From positions 744,001 to 808,000 of the forward strand of contig NW_008805076.1 in NCBI RefSeq assembly GCF_000004825.1: 64,000 nucleotides of DNA. The letters run 5' to 3'. Of this stretch, positions 24,656 through 36,088 are shown piece by piece. A program made the position numbers and the translations under genes. Source of the DNA: Heterostelium album PN500. Lineage: Eukaryota > Evosea > Eumycetozoa > Acytosteliales > Acytosteliaceae. The number at the start of each line of letters is the position of its first letter. The stretch's first letter is position 1. Under the pieces are notes generated by a model that saw nothing but the letters and a program-made list of their open reading frames with translations, had not been told where the DNA came from and searched no databases.

Positions 24656-26586
24656 ATGGATGTTAATAAAACAAATAACATTAATGATGATGATGATGAT
24701 AATGAATATTATAAATGTCCAGTACATCATAGATGTTTAGGTAAGTTATGTTTTTTATTATTAATTGAAGTAATATTAATATGATGAATTACTTTTATTG
24801 TTGTTGTTATTTAGAATTTCTATGTAGAAGTTGTAATGTTATGTTATGTGCAAATTGTAGTATCTCTGCATGTCATCGTGGTCATGTGATAGAGGATTTC
24901 GATACAGTCGTTCAGACATTACACAGCAATGGACAGTTACAACAGAGATTGGATGAACTATGGTTAAAGACAAAAGAGAACGATCTGATGATTGAAAGGT
25001 TCAAAAAGACAGAGGATGAAGTCACTGAATACTATAGTCAGCTACACGAATTCCTAATGGTAGAAGAACACAAAATAAAGAAACCTCTGCGGAACGAGAG
25101 AGAGAAAGCAGAACAAAATATACAATCGATATTACAAGAGATGAAAGAGATCAACAATGTAATTGCAACGGTTTCAAATTATACAAACAATAAGAATAGA
25201 GTTGGGAATGACAATGAAAACGAACAACAACAAAACCATCATCATCATCATCATCAACAACAACAACTTAGTCCATCTACAATCTGTACAAAAAGAAAAT
25301 ATAATGAAATATGTCAAGAAAAAGAAAAAGAAAAAGAGAATAGTAATAAGATATTAATGTGTGAGCAAGAAGGTGAAGAAAGAGAGGAAGAAGAAGAAGA
25401 AGCTGTGATAGATGAACACTTGAATCTGGATATATGTATAGAAAAAGTTATGAAATCTATCAGAGATATGGGTAGTGTTTCAGAGTTGATCGAGAAGAAC
25501 AGTGCGATGTTTCAGGTGAATCAATGTGAGAAACCAATAGAGTTGCTTCATTTGGTGCAAAAGTATATGACCCTGATGAAGTGTAATGGCGATCCTAATC
25601 CTCCACCCTCGTGTGTTTTGAGACTGTTGGACATTGAGAAAGCACAGGCCTTTCTTGGACGTATCTACGAGTTGCTCGATGGCGAGCCGACTCACGACCG
25701 CGCAAACTACCTCTTTACGACCGGTGCCGACGGCAGCTTCATATTCGATATCTCCAGCAGCAAGTGGACAAAGATAAGTGATGATCCCGAGCACGAGCAT
25801 CGTAGACTGCCGCTCTACTCGGTGGTTTCCGACGGACGCTGCATCTATGTGTTTGGCGGTCACAATTGTTCGGCCACCTACAGCAGACTTTGCATCGAGT
25901 CGACGTCGTGGGACAAGAGTGGCGCCATCACCACTGGCGAAGGTGGCTATGGAATCTCTGCTTGCTATGATGGCGCGCGCTACATCTACTTGACGGGCGG
26001 CTGCTACAACAAGATCAACCTCAAGAGAATCGACCGTTTCGACACACAGACACTGACGTTCAGCCGCGTTGGAAACATGGCACAACCACGTGTCGGATCG
26101 TACAGCTTCTATCACGCTGGCTGCATCTACATCGTTGGCGGTGTCCGCGAACGAATGGACTGGCCAACGGTGTTGGTTTTCGACACCGTTCAGGGAAAGC
26201 TATCGACGTTGATCGAAGACATCGGCATCGTTCAATTGATTATCAGCGCTTGCTTCGACGGCAACGATCTCATCTACATTCTCGACAAACAAAAGAATTT
26301 CTTTACGATATCGATCAGCACGAAAACCAAGACTGTACTGTCGTCGCCCAACATCACCGGTTGCACGACAGGCACTCTCTCCACTATCTATCTAAACACA
26401 TGTAATATCAACAGTGAAACATACAGTTTACTCTACGGCGAGGTCTATCTTATCGGTGGCAAACAATATGGCAACCATATCTATTGTGTAGGAAGTAACA
26501 CCTGGCACTTTGTCAACGACCACGACCAACAAAACAGAGTTTCAAACGGTTCGATCAAATTCTTAAAAAACAAACCAAAAGCTTAA
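24656..26586 (+). CDS. B-box zinc finger / Kelch-repeat protein (paralogue 2)
   Basis: Two exons, 24656-24740 and 24815-26586, give 618 residues. The intron (GT-AG, 74 nt) lies inside the B-box, between RCL and EFLCRSC; the joined B-box reads C21, H24, then LEFLCRSC, LCANC and the CHRGH ending. A coiled coil follows (about 65-150), then a His/Gln and Glu-rich linker (about 160-240), and a Kelch-like propeller with TTGADGSFIFD, VFGG, YLTGGCY, YIVGGV and CFDGNDLIYILD blocks. The propeller DNA is much richer in G+C than the linker. It is a paralogue of the genes at 12654-15548 and 31580-33559, and is the only one of the three with an intron in the B-box. Starting at 24781, as a single-exon reading would, loses the first two zinc ligands. 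Confidence 0.87.
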
Positions 26587-26753
26587 ATTAAATTAAGTTT
26601 TAATATTTTGGGAAAAATAATAATAATAATAATAAATTATTTAATTTTATTTTATTAATAATATTTATTTATTTATTTATTTATTTACAATTTATTCATT
26701 ATTAGTAATAATTATTTATATTTTTTTAATTTATTTTTGATACATCGACTGTA

Positions 26754-27803
26754 TTAATTATTATTATTATCATCATCATAGTTTTGAAGTTGATTAATTT
26801 GATAAGTGTTAAATGTATAGGAATTCTCTGTAGTATTATAACATTGATTAGTTTGGTGAAGGGAGGAGGTTGTAGATGAAGATTCTAAAGGTGTTAGTGA
26901 ATCAAAAGTGTTGATATTAAAATTTTGAATTGGATTGTTGAATGTGTATTCTAATAACTCTTTAAGAATTGAATAATCCTCTGGTGATTCACCATTTTGA
27001 TTAGTAGTAATACAATTATTTACAATATTTGAAGTTGTTGTTTTCTGTTGTTGTGTATCTGATTGTACATGTGTAATTAAAAGAGATGTTGCTGAATCAC
27101 TGTATGATTCTTGTGATTCTAGTGAATATGTTTCATTATTATTAGTATTAATTTCATCGATATCTGCTGTGGATGGTGTTGTATCATATGATACCTGAGT
27201 AATTGGTTGATGATTTACAAAGTTTAACTGGTGGTTTGTTTGATTGGAGAATGAAGATGATGATGATAGTTGTACAGGTATTAAAAGTTGAGATGGAATA
27301 GAATTTGTAACCATTTCCATGCTTGGCTCCAGATGTACAATGTTGGATTTTACAGGCTCCATGACACTGAGATACTTGATTACATTTTTAAATGACTTTG
27401 AAGGTGACTTATGGGCGATGATCGATGACTGAGTTGGAATTGAAGTGTTGCTGGAGGAGGAGAAGGATGATGATGAAGATCCTTTAACTTGTTTCTTTGG
27501 CGAAGAAGAAGAACCTTTTTTAATTTTAATTTGTTGGGCTTGAGAGATAGACGATTGTGGTAGAGGAGCTGTTAAACTAAACATTGGAGATTGGCCAGGA
27601 AATAGAGTATCCAATGATGGCTCAGGTCTAACCTTCTCATGTTTCTGTGTCTTATATCTGAATGAGGTCATCAACTCTGTTTGCTTAACAGAACCTTCGT
27701 TCATCTTGACAAAACTATGTTTATATTTTACACCGACTGATGAATTTGACAAAGACATATACTCTTCATCATGATTTTTAATAAGAATTCTATTATTATC
27801 CAT
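26754..27803 (-). CDS. Ser/Asn-rich protein of unknown function
   Basis: Single-exon ORF of 349 residues starting MDNNRILIKNHDEEYM. It has no signal peptide, membrane helix or recognisable domain. The N-terminal 130 residues carry several basic patches (KIKKGSSSSPKKQ, HKSPSKSFKN) that could be nuclear localisation signals; the rest is Ser, Thr, Asn and Gln rich and ends in an Asp/Asn run. It faces paralogue 2 tail-to-tail. The length, stable frame and clean start support a real gene, but I do not recognise it; a disordered regulatory protein is only a guess. Confidence 0.65.
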   Translation of the reverse strand: MDNNRILIKNHDEEYMSLSNSSVGVKYKHSFVKMNEGSVKQTELMTSFRYKTQKHEKVRPEPSLDTLFPGQSPMFSLTAPLPQSSISQAQQIKIKKGSSSSPKKQVKGSSSSSFSSSSNTSIPTQSSIIAHKSPSKSFKNVIKYLSVMEPVKSNIVHLEPSMEMVTNSIPSQLLIPVQLSSSSSFSNQTNHQLNFVNHQPITQVSYDTTPSTADIDEINTNNNETYSLESQESYSDSATSLLITHVQSDTQQQKTTTSNIVNNCITTNQNGESPEDYSILKELLEYTFNNPIQNFNINTFDSLTPLESSSTTSSLHQTNQCYNTTENSYTFNTYQINQLQNYDDDNNNN

Positions 27804-28522
27804 TGAAATTTAAGAAAATAACAAATAAACAAATAATTAAAACTATATAATTAAGAATGAACTAAAGATAATTATTTATTTTTATTTGAAATGGATCATT
27901 AGAATTAAATTTAGAAAACAATAAACAATTTACAATTTATAAATAAACAAGTAACATAAAAATACAAATTTTAATAATATTATTAATGTACAAATAAATA
28001 ATTATAAAATACAATTTAATACAATAAATGAAACTATTACAATATTAAGTTGTTTCTTAAAATGGAAATGATAACCAAACTTTTGTTCACCCTAAAACTT
28101 AAATAGAAAAATTCCAAGGTTACCACTTTGCATCAAAAAAGATGACATGATTGATTGTTCTTAAAATAAACAATAACGGTATTGAAGTCAGTTAATTTAT
28201 ACAACAATCCTATAGAATCATTGATGATTGATTAATACTAAAGTATAAATATTTATATAAATATTTATTATTATTGTTTTTTTAAAATTTTATCAATATT
28301 TTTTTTTTATTAGATAAGTTTTAATTTGATATGATATGACATTATAAGGGGAGTTGTGTTGTTTGAAGGTTGTATTGTATAAAAATATAATAATATTATA
28401 GGATTGTAGTGGTGGGTGGTATTTATAAAATGGCACTGCGGTGTTATATAGGATTGTATTGTATGTATTTTATTTATTTTATGAGTATTTGTTTTTTTTT
28501 TTTAATAATCTACTTTTTCAGA
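27804..28522. other. AT-rich spacer
   Basis: Spacer between the unknown protein's start and the BFR1-like stop. Moderately richer in G+C near 28070-28200 but with no ORF or fold I can support. Confidence 0.35.
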
Positions 28523-30130
28523 TTATTGAGCCTCAACTTCAACTTGACCGTTGGTGTCTGGTGTAGCAGCTGGAGTAGTTTCGCTAGAGTCAGCGGTGGT
28601 GGTTTCTGATTTTGATTCAGTGGCGGCGGCGGTGGTGGTGGTGGTTGATTCTTCAGTGGCGGCGGTGGTTGTGGTGGTGGTGGTGGTTGGTTTGGCTTCG
28701 GCAGCTTCTTGTTGTGCCTTTTGACGTTGCTCCATGACTTGAGCAGAGAGAGTTTTGTAGTGTTCCTTCTTGCTACGCAGTTGGACGATGGACTCATCGA
28801 TGTCGGCGTACTTTGATGGTGGAGCCATCGATATCAACTCGAAATCAGAGAATACGGACATTGGGTGTCTGATGACCTCTGGTAATGGCTTTGGAGCGGC
28901 ATCCTTCTTCTTCTTGTCGTCCTTGGCACCTCCACGTGACTTTTGGGTCTTTGGAGCGAGGGCAACCATTCCGTCGAGGTCGGCAGTGTTAACGGCTTGA
29001 GTGGCTGTAACCTTTTCGGCGACGGTCTTTGGTTTCAAACTCTCTAAATAGGTGACGAGGTTGTCACATTTGTACATCTCTTGTTCGTATGGAACCTTAC
29101 GGAGTTCCTCTTGACGTTGCTCCTCCTCTCGCTTCTGACGCTCTTCAGTTCTCTTACGCTCGTTCTCTAAATACTCTGCTCTCTTCTTTTCTTGTTGCTC
29201 CTTACGCAACTTCTTTGCTTCCTCCTTGTAGGTGGTTCTGGCGATCTTCTCGGCGTCGATCTTTGGTTGGACGGCGTCGATCTGTACTTGGAGTTCCTTG
29301 ACCTTAGCGTCCATCGAGTTGATCTCGTCCTTGAGGATCTTGATCTTGTCGCTGTTTGGTGAGGCGGTGTCCTTGATCTCCTTGATCTTTGCTTCGAGAT
29401 CGTCGATCTCTTTGGTGAGTGGGTCGATCTTTGACTTGTGGTTGGTGATGGCAGTGTCAAACTGGGCGATGGTCTCACGAGTGGCAAAGAATTCGGTGAT
29501 CGAACGACGCTGGGCGTTGAATCCACTTTGCTTCTTGATTAAATTACGTTGAACGTTTGGATTACGTTCGGCTTCGATCTCCTTTTCGATTTCTTGGGCT
29601 GCCTTCTCGATGCTGAGAATGGCGTCCTCCAAGGTGGTTCTAGCGTTGATACGGAATGGCAAGTCCTTCGATTGGGCATCGACTCCGTCTCTACGTACTT
29701 TTTGTTCTTCGATCATCTTTTTCAATGTGTTGATCATCTCTGTACGCTGTTTCAACATCTCTGACTTTTTGTCTTGGAGTTCTTTCTTCTCCGACGACTT
29801 GCTTCCGCTGGCGTCGTAGAGAGTCTTGACAGCCTGACGCTTATCTTTCAACGATTTAATGATTTCCTCCTTCTTCTTTATCAATGTGGTTCTCTGTTCG
29901 AACATCTCATTGATTCTGTTTTCAAATGCAACCAATTTTGGATCGACTGGATAATCTTTCTTCTCACCACCATTGCTCTGCTTGTTACCACCGGCAGCAA
30001 CACCACCAGTTGAAGTGGTGGTAGTAGTCTTATTGTTCTCTCTGTTATTTTCCTTCTTTGGTGCTCTATCTTTCTTTGGTGCACCACCAGCAGCAGCAGA
30101 AGTGTTATTATTCTTGGCAACAGTTGACAT
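28523..30130 (-). CDS. BFR1-like ribosome/mRNP-associated coiled-coil protein
   Basis: Single exon, 535 residues. A Lys/Asn/Ala-rich N-terminus is followed by YPVDPKLVAFENRINEMFEQR and a long coiled coil with the Bfr1-type pattern (PFRINARTTLEDA, then E(A)ERNPN and RRSITEFF), a basic KKLRKEQQEKKRAEYL segment and a C-terminal HPMSVFSDFELISMAPP block. A Thr-rich acidic tail ends the protein. Yeast Bfr1 (about 470 residues) associates with polysomes and mRNPs at the ER and was linked to nuclear segregation; the dictyostelid protein probably acts in mRNA handling in the cytoplasm. The codon bias (strong use of C- and G-ending codons across most of the gene) suggests high expression. Confidence 0.8.
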   Translation of the reverse strand: MSTVAKNNNTSAAAGGAPKKDRAPKKENNRENNKTTTTTSTGGVAAGGNKQSNGGEKKDYPVDPKLVAFENRINEMFEQRTTLIKKKEEIIKSLKDKRQAVKTLYDASGSKSSEKKELQDKKSEMLKQRTEMINTLKKMIEEQKVRRDGVDAQSKDLPFRINARTTLEDAILSIEKAAQEIEKEIEAERNPNVQRNLIKKQSGFNAQRRSITEFFATRETIAQFDTAITNHKSKIDPLTKEIDDLEAKIKEIKDTASPNSDKIKILKDEINSMDAKVKELQVQIDAVQPKIDAEKIARTTYKEEAKKLRKEQQEKKRAEYLENERKRTEERQKREEEQRQEELRKVPYEQEMYKCDNLVTYLESLKPKTVAEKVTATQAVNTADLDGMVALAPKTQKSRGGAKDDKKKKDAAPKPLPEVIRHPMSVFSDFELISMAPPSKYADIDESIVQLRSKKEHYKTLSAQVMEQRQKAQQEAAEAKPTTTTTTTTAATEESTTTTTAAATESKSETTTADSSETTPAATPDTNGQVEVEAQ

Positions 30131-31579
30131 ATCTATCTTATCTTATCTTAATAAATAAAAAATAAATAAATATATATATCTAATGAAAATATAATATAAT
30201 TGAAAGGAATGATGATGAATTGGTGAAGTATATAAATATGGTGATAATGAAGGATTGAAATGAAACTAATTTTTCAAAAACAAGAAAAGTTTTGACAAAA
30301 AAAAAAAGAAAAAAACAAAAACAAAATTATTTTTATTAAAAAAAAAACTAAACTAAAATAAATCTGACTAAAGAAAGAAGCAAATATATTTAATTAATTG
30401 TTTAAATTATTTTAAATTTTTGATGATAAATTTATAAACTTTAGAAATATAATATTTATTTATATTTATTAAATCTATAGTTTCTTATTTATTTATTATT
30501 GGGATGATTTATGATTAGACCGCTGCTGTGTTGCTCACTTGCTTAACTTGCAATTTTTATGATAGAAAAATACCATTTTTTTTTTTTAATGATGAAAAGG
30601 GCTAGTTATCAGGTGAAATGGGGGTAATTGAATTGTATGGTGAAAAATTAATTGTTGACTGGTCACTTTTCATGTTTGACTTTTTTTCAACTCTGAACAA
30701 CACACTTTAAAAAATTGCAATTCGTGCTCACAAAAAAAAATCACCTGAACTTCTGAAAAAAAAATGCATTGCAAATAATAATGCATCAAAAAAAAGGAAA
30801 ATGATAATTTTTTAATAAATATCTAATTAAAAAGTTAAATATACAATTATATCTTTTTTCATTGTATTTGTGTTTGTTTTTACATTTCATATGAAAAAAT
30901 AAAATAAAAAACAGTTACGACAAACAACAATGAAATTCACTGTTTTTGTAAAATTAGGTTGGTGTTTGTTTTCATTCATTAAAATGGTTTTTTAGATTTT
31001 TATTTTAAATTGTGTGTGCTTTGCTTGGTGGTAGTCTTAATGGATGGCGGTTCCCCAAAAACAACACCACCCTACCCCTAGAAAATACAAAATTCAACAC
31101 TTTTTTTAAGCTAAAACCTTGTGATTACACTTTGGTGTGATCAGTCAATCACATAAAACTCTAAATCAAAACACTTAAAATATGAAACAAATTTAGTAAT
31201 TTGTTTTCCAAAAATCTATTCAGATCATGATGATACTTTTGCGCTCATCAACCAACAACAAGAGAGGCGTGCCAACCAAAGTTTATTTAAATCGCTTAAA
31301 CTTTCATGTCACACATCAATATCTCTGAAACTTCTTCATTCAATTTACATTCCCCACACACCAATTTAATTAATTAAACCAATACCAATACTCAGAATCA
31401 TCATCATTGATTAACACGTTCACATTTATTTAAAACTGTTAAATTTCAAAAAAGAACCAACCAACCAACCAAACCAACTAGTTTAGTTTTAAGTTTTTAG
31501 TTATCTATTTAATATTATCTATTTTATTTTATCTTATTTATATTTTAAATATATTTATATTATCATCATTATTATTTAT
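30131..31579. other. Divergent upstream region of BFR1-like and B-box/Kelch 3
   Basis: 1.45 kb shared by two divergently transcribed genes. Contains poly(A) tracts and a GGTGGT/ACCACC inverted pair around 31029-31070. No ORF or RNA gene that I can support. Confidence 0.35.
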
Positions 31580-32863
31580 ATGGATGGTATCAATAAATCA
31601 ACATTGTTTGTAGGTGAAGTCGATGAAAATAAAAATAAAAGAAATAGTGGGGGAAAATTGTTGAAATGTTTACAGCATCAGAGAGAATTGGAATTTCTTT
31701 GTCAAGACTGCAATCAGTTGTTGTGTGCTAATTGTGTGATTAGCAGTGATCATAGAGGTCATGTAGTAGATGACTATCAATCACTTTATAATACATATTA
31801 TAGTGGTAGTAATAACAATAACAATAACAATAATACAAATATTAATAATAATAATAACAATAATAATAACAATAGTAATAGTAATAAGGATGATCCAATT
31901 TGTAATTACAATAAGCGAATCAATAAACTATGGAATGATCTCAGAGAGTATAGCGAGAAGGTGGAATTCTGTCAGCTCCACGAAACAATGATTACCGACT
32001 ACTATCACAGTATCCATGAGTTTCTCAGACTCGAGGAATACAAGCTGACCAAGCCATACACGAGTGAGCGAGAAAGAGTAGAGAAACTAATGGAAATCAA
32101 TCTCAAAGAGATAAAGTCAATTCATCAAATTTTATATTATCATAACCAAAATCAGAATCAGAATCAGAATCAAAACAACGAGAATACAAGTGAAGCAGCT
32201 GCTGCTTCTAAGGAAGATAATATAGAGGTGTTTGACTTTAACATAAGTACGATCATTGAGTCGATCAGGTTATGCAAGAATGTAAATGAATTCCTCGATA
32301 TATACAAGGATACAGATCTGTTAAGAGACAACTACCAACACTCTTTGCTCTGCCAAATGCAATACCTGACATCCAACATCAACATTAAAGACGATCAACA
32401 ACTTTCAATTGCAACACCACCTCTTCCAATTCATAAAATAGTATTTAACGATAAGATTCTTAAGGAAATCAAAATATTGTTCCACCAGTTATATCAGTTA
32501 ATTAATGATATACCACCTACTATAACAACAACATTTGTATCTACAAACAACAATAATATTAATAACATTAACAATAACAATAATAATAATAATCAAGTTA
32601 ACAATAATAATAATAGAGATAAATGTAAGATTTTAACATTTGGTGGAAATGGGTGTTATGGCTATGATATTATCACAGGGAAATGGAGTAAATATGACAT
32701 AGACAAAGAGAAGAGAACTTATGCCCAATGTAGTGTTGTGGCAACAAAAGATTATGCATATATATTTGGTGGAAAGAAGAGATTAAATACATATTCTCGT
32801 TTTAATTTAAATTCTTTAAAGTGGGATTTTACCTGGACTATAACAACAAATATCAATCCAATC

Positions 32864-32936
<73 letters not shown>

Positions 32937-33559
32937 TTAGTGAAGGTGGATTTGGTATTTCAGTTTGTTATGACGGTGGCAAATATATATATTTAATAGG
33001 GGGACAGTTCAATGGCGATAATTTGACTCGTGTCGACAGGTTCAATCTGGAGACACTGGAGTTTAGAAGATTGGGTAGCTTGTTGCAACCGAGATACTAC
33101 TCCTACAGTTTCGTAAAGGATGGATCTATTTATGTAGTTGGTGGATACAATGATTTCAAGAGTTGCCAATCGATTATGCAATTCAAATTGGACGATGGTG
33201 ATTGCTCCTATCTGCTGGACGATCTTCCATTCCAAGGCTGGATAATATCAGAGTGCTTCGATGGCGAAGATCTTATCTATGTTTATGATTCGGAGGGATC
33301 GTTCTATTCGGTGTCACTCTCTACTCATGCCATGATTGCATTAGCTCAGCCAAAAGTCTCCAAGAAGTTCCACTACCGCCACTCAATGACCTATCATCAT
33401 CATAAAGATGCAAACAACAATTCCATCTACCTCTTTGGAGGAAGTAGACATGGAAATCATCAATACAATATCCAAGCGAATGAATGGATAAAGTTACACG
33501 ATAAAGATGACGTCGATAGAAGATACCACGGTTCATGTGAAGTTTATACATCTCGCTAA
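31580..33559 (+). CDS. B-box zinc finger / Kelch-repeat protein (paralogue 3)
   Basis: Single exon, 659 residues. B-box zinc ligands C30, H33, C41, C44, C49, C52, H58, H61, then a coiled coil interrupted by an Asn run (about 75-100), an Asn/Gln linker, and a Kelch-like propeller with the blocks ILTFGGNGCYGYD, YIFGG, YLIGGQF, YVVGGYND, CFDGEDLIYVYD and YLFGGSRHGN. An uninterrupted stretch of about 24 AAT codons sits inside the first Kelch blades (32864-32935), apparently in a surface loop. The last residues (NEWIKLHDKDDVDRR) match those of paralogues 1 and 2. Lies divergent from the BFR1-like gene. Confidence 0.87.
32864..32935 (+). repeat. (AAT)n coding microsatellite (Asn run)
   Basis: About 24 perfect AAT units inside the third B-box/Kelch gene, encoding a pure Asn run between Kelch blades. 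The purity of the codon suggests recent, unstable expansion; it is in frame. Confidence 0.9.
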
Positions 33560-33665
33560 AAAATAAATACATCAACTTTTCGATTGTTATTGTTATTGTT
33601 TATGTTTATGTTTATTTTACATTCTATTTATTACAATTGGTTATTTATGAATTATATAGATATGT

Positions 33666-34013
33666 CTATCCGTACCAATTCAAACGGTCTGGAAGTTTTG
33701 AATCTGGAATCATTGATTGTACACATCTTCCTGTAGGACATTCATTTTCATTCGTTTTTTTGTCAATAACAAAGAAATATCCACTTGGACACTTTAAAGA
33801 TACTATTTCAGGACAATTTGTTGGCGATACAGGGATAGAAGTCGGTGATGATTCTGTGTTTTCGTTCTTTCCCAAACTTGATTGGAAAGCGGGGGAGGTA
33901 CCTTCATCTAAATCATTACATGCTACTATTGGAGTGTTGTTTAATAAAACTGATACTATTGAAATAAAACAAATAGTTCTTATTATTTTAAAATGTTTTG
34001 AAATTGTTTTCAT
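33666..34013 (-). CDS. Small secreted cysteine-containing protein
   Basis: 115 residues. MKTISKHFKIIRT followed by a hydrophobic core (ICFISIVSVLL) is a signal peptide with a likely cut near IVACND. The mature part is Ser/Thr/Pro rich, then has a compact cysteine region (NCPEIVSLKCPSGYFF, ENECPTGRCVQS) likely held by disulfides. The opposite-strand ORF over the same bases lacks such features and I treat it as a shadow. It is tail-to-tail with the third B-box/Kelch gene. I do not recognise the family. Confidence 0.6.
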   Translation of the reverse strand: MKTISKHFKIIRTICFISIVSVLLNNTPIVACNDLDEGTSPAFQSSLGKNENTESSPTSIPVSPTNCPEIVSLKCPSGYFFVIDKKTNENECPTGRCVQSMIPDSKLPDRLNWYG

Positions 34014-35629
34014 TTAAAATATTAAACTAATAATAAATTAGATAAATCAATAGAATATATAATAGCATTTCAAATATATATTATTATTGGTGAATATTCA
34101 ATAAATATTTATATATATTAAATTTATTTTTAAAAAAATAAGTGGTTCTAAAGGTATGTTTTTTCATCTTCTGATCATAATCGGTCATCTTATTCTTTTA
34201 TTGAATTTATCATCCAATAATATTTATTTGAAATTTCTTTCCTACATTTATCATATATAAATATACCTATCTATTATAAATTAAATTTGTAAAGTAGAAT
34301 TGTCAAAATGATTTGATTTATTGTGGTAGCTGGTTTTTTAACTGACAACTTTCAACTTTCTATTTCATGATATTCAGAATCACTATTTGGTGTCAATCTT
34401 GTCAGTTACATCGGAATAACCTAGTATTTATATATTACATAGTATGAATACACTAATATATAATATTTAAAAATATATAAATCTAAAAGAAAATAATGAG
34501 TGATTGAACAAATAAAATACATACAAAGAGTATTTATGTGTTGATCAGGTAAGATATGTGTGAAATTATTAAATAATTTGACAAAAGTGGGTGGTAATAT
34601 AGATATTTTTTTACTCGGATAATTATTACTATATTTTGAACTGTAAATTTATTTATTTATTCCAATTTAATTTTTATTCTCCTTTAAAAAAAAAAACAAC
34701 TAAAGAAGATCGATGTTCGCTCTTATTTTGCACATAAAGGTTGGGAAGAAGATTTCGAATTCACAGACATCTTTATCAATAATATCAACAATAACTAAAC
34801 TCTATCAAAAGTTTTATTAATCAAAAGCTACAACTATTTAAGCAAATTAAAAAAGAAATTCAACAATTTTTATCAGAAAAGTCATACAACTTTAAAATGA
34901 TCTATAACTCCTCGATTAAAACATATGTATTAATATCAACAAAACTTTAATAAATAAATATCTACGGATATGTGTTTGGTAAAAAAGATATTTTTGATTT
35001 ATTCTCTTGAAAAACAGAAAAAAATTATATATCTATTCATTTTTTATATAAATTTTTATTATTTTAAAAACTGTATATGGTAAAGAACAACTAAACGTTA
35101 GAAGTGTGAACAACACCCTTTACGACATTCTTTTCAATCATCGAATTGGAATAACTCTTTCTCCCTCATAAATTTTTGAATTTAAATTCACCAATTTTTT
35201 AAAGTTTACCCAAAAAATTAAATCTAAAAATCTTTAAGGTGTTTATTAGATTCAACTGATGTTCAACAATCATTCCTTTTTTAGAAGATAGATTATCGAT
35301 GAAAAAAATATCATTCACTTCTCTACGTTGCAAAAATTTTTTTTTCCAGAAGGCTTTAAATTAACTATCTTAAAAAAGTAGTAGGAAAAAGCCAAAAGTT
35401 TGAGATCCTCTATTTAAAATAAAACTTATAAAGATAATCAAAAGTTTAGTTTAATTTTAATTAATTTTTAAAAAACAAATATTTTTATGAACAAAATTTT
35501 TTTTTTTGATAGTATTTTAATAGACAAATAGAATAAGTTTATTTTTTTGTGTGATTAAACTGAGAAATCTGTTTATTTTATTATTTATTTGAAGGTGATT
35601 AATATTAAGATTATTAAGATTTTAGTTGA
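34014..35629. other. Spacer with gene relics
   Basis: AT-rich, but not featureless. Plus strand 34701-34800 reads like protein (DVRSYFAHKGW and onward) before stops, suggesting a decayed coding fragment. Minus strand 35001-35300 is homologous to the 5' end and upstream region of the adjacent small secreted gene (see the pseudogene entry). The rest (34014-34690, 35310-35629) shows nothing I can support. Confidence 0.4.
35001..35300 (-). pseudogene. Relic 5' end and promoter of a third small secreted gene
   Basis: An ATG at 35040 (minus) starts MNRYI, the same as the starts of the intact genes at 35630-36088 and 42159-42629, then stops after about a dozen codons. The upstream 260 bases align collinearly with the region upstream of the 35630-36088 gene: shared blocks are the CTCCCTCAT motif, TTTACCC followed by an A-run and AAATCTAAAAAT, CAACTGAT, and TAGATT..ATCGAT. 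The spacing of the two copies is about 1.03 kb. I read this as a tandem duplicate whose coding part has decayed. Confidence 0.45.
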
Positions 35630-36088
35630 TTATTGAATGATTGATTCTGAGGAACAACCGTTACCCTCTAGGATTAAAGGACAATTCATGCATGCGGGAC
35701 AGGAATAGCAATAAACTTGGATAGCTGGAATTGCTCCTGGAGGTATTTTAAAAGATAAATTATCAAATACTTGATTGTAATAACTGTTTTGGGAGGTGAT
35801 GGTTGTAAAAATCAAGTTGAGAGTATATCCTACTTCTGTTTTGTATTGAACTCCATTATAATTAATATTGATAATAGTAATGTTTGCGTTGAAAATGTAA
35901 GGAGTTGTTGAGGTACTCTCAATAAGATCTTGTGTGGTAGAAAAAAAGAGATTGGCACTGAAAGTATCGTTATAGGTAAAGCATTTGGTGGCTTCAACGG
36001 TAGCGATTTCTTCATGAGGAACTACTTCAAAAGCAGAAATCACTTGCAAGCATAGTAGTATTGTTATTAGAATTGTATATCTATTCAT
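35630..36088 (-). CDS. Small secreted protein, paralogue of 42159-42629
   Basis: 152 residues, single exon. The start MNRYTILITILLCLQVISA is a clear signal peptide. The mature protein has an Asn-rich beta-strand-like region with several N-glycosylation sequons and ends with a tight cysteine cluster, YCYSCPACMNCP, then GCSSESIIQ. Its partner at 42159 shares the signal peptide, NITIININ.VQYKTE-type core, ITSQNSY..Q.FDNLSFK.P and the whole cysteine ending, so both are real. Cysteines in C-x2-C spacing could form disulfides or bind metal. The function is unknown; I know no named family for it. Confidence 0.78.
   Translation of the reverse strand: MNRYTILITILLCLQVISAFEVVPHEEIATVEATKCFTYNDTFSANLFFSTTQDLIESTSTTPYIFNANITIININYNGVQYKTEVGYTLNLIFTTITSQNSYYNQVFDNLSFKIPPGAIPAIQVYCYSCPACMNCPLILEGNGCSSESIIQ

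Noticed and set aside
33637-34017. Plus-strand 126-codon ORF over the small secreted gene
   Set aside because: The minus frame has a signal peptide and a cysteine cluster; the plus frame has no such features.
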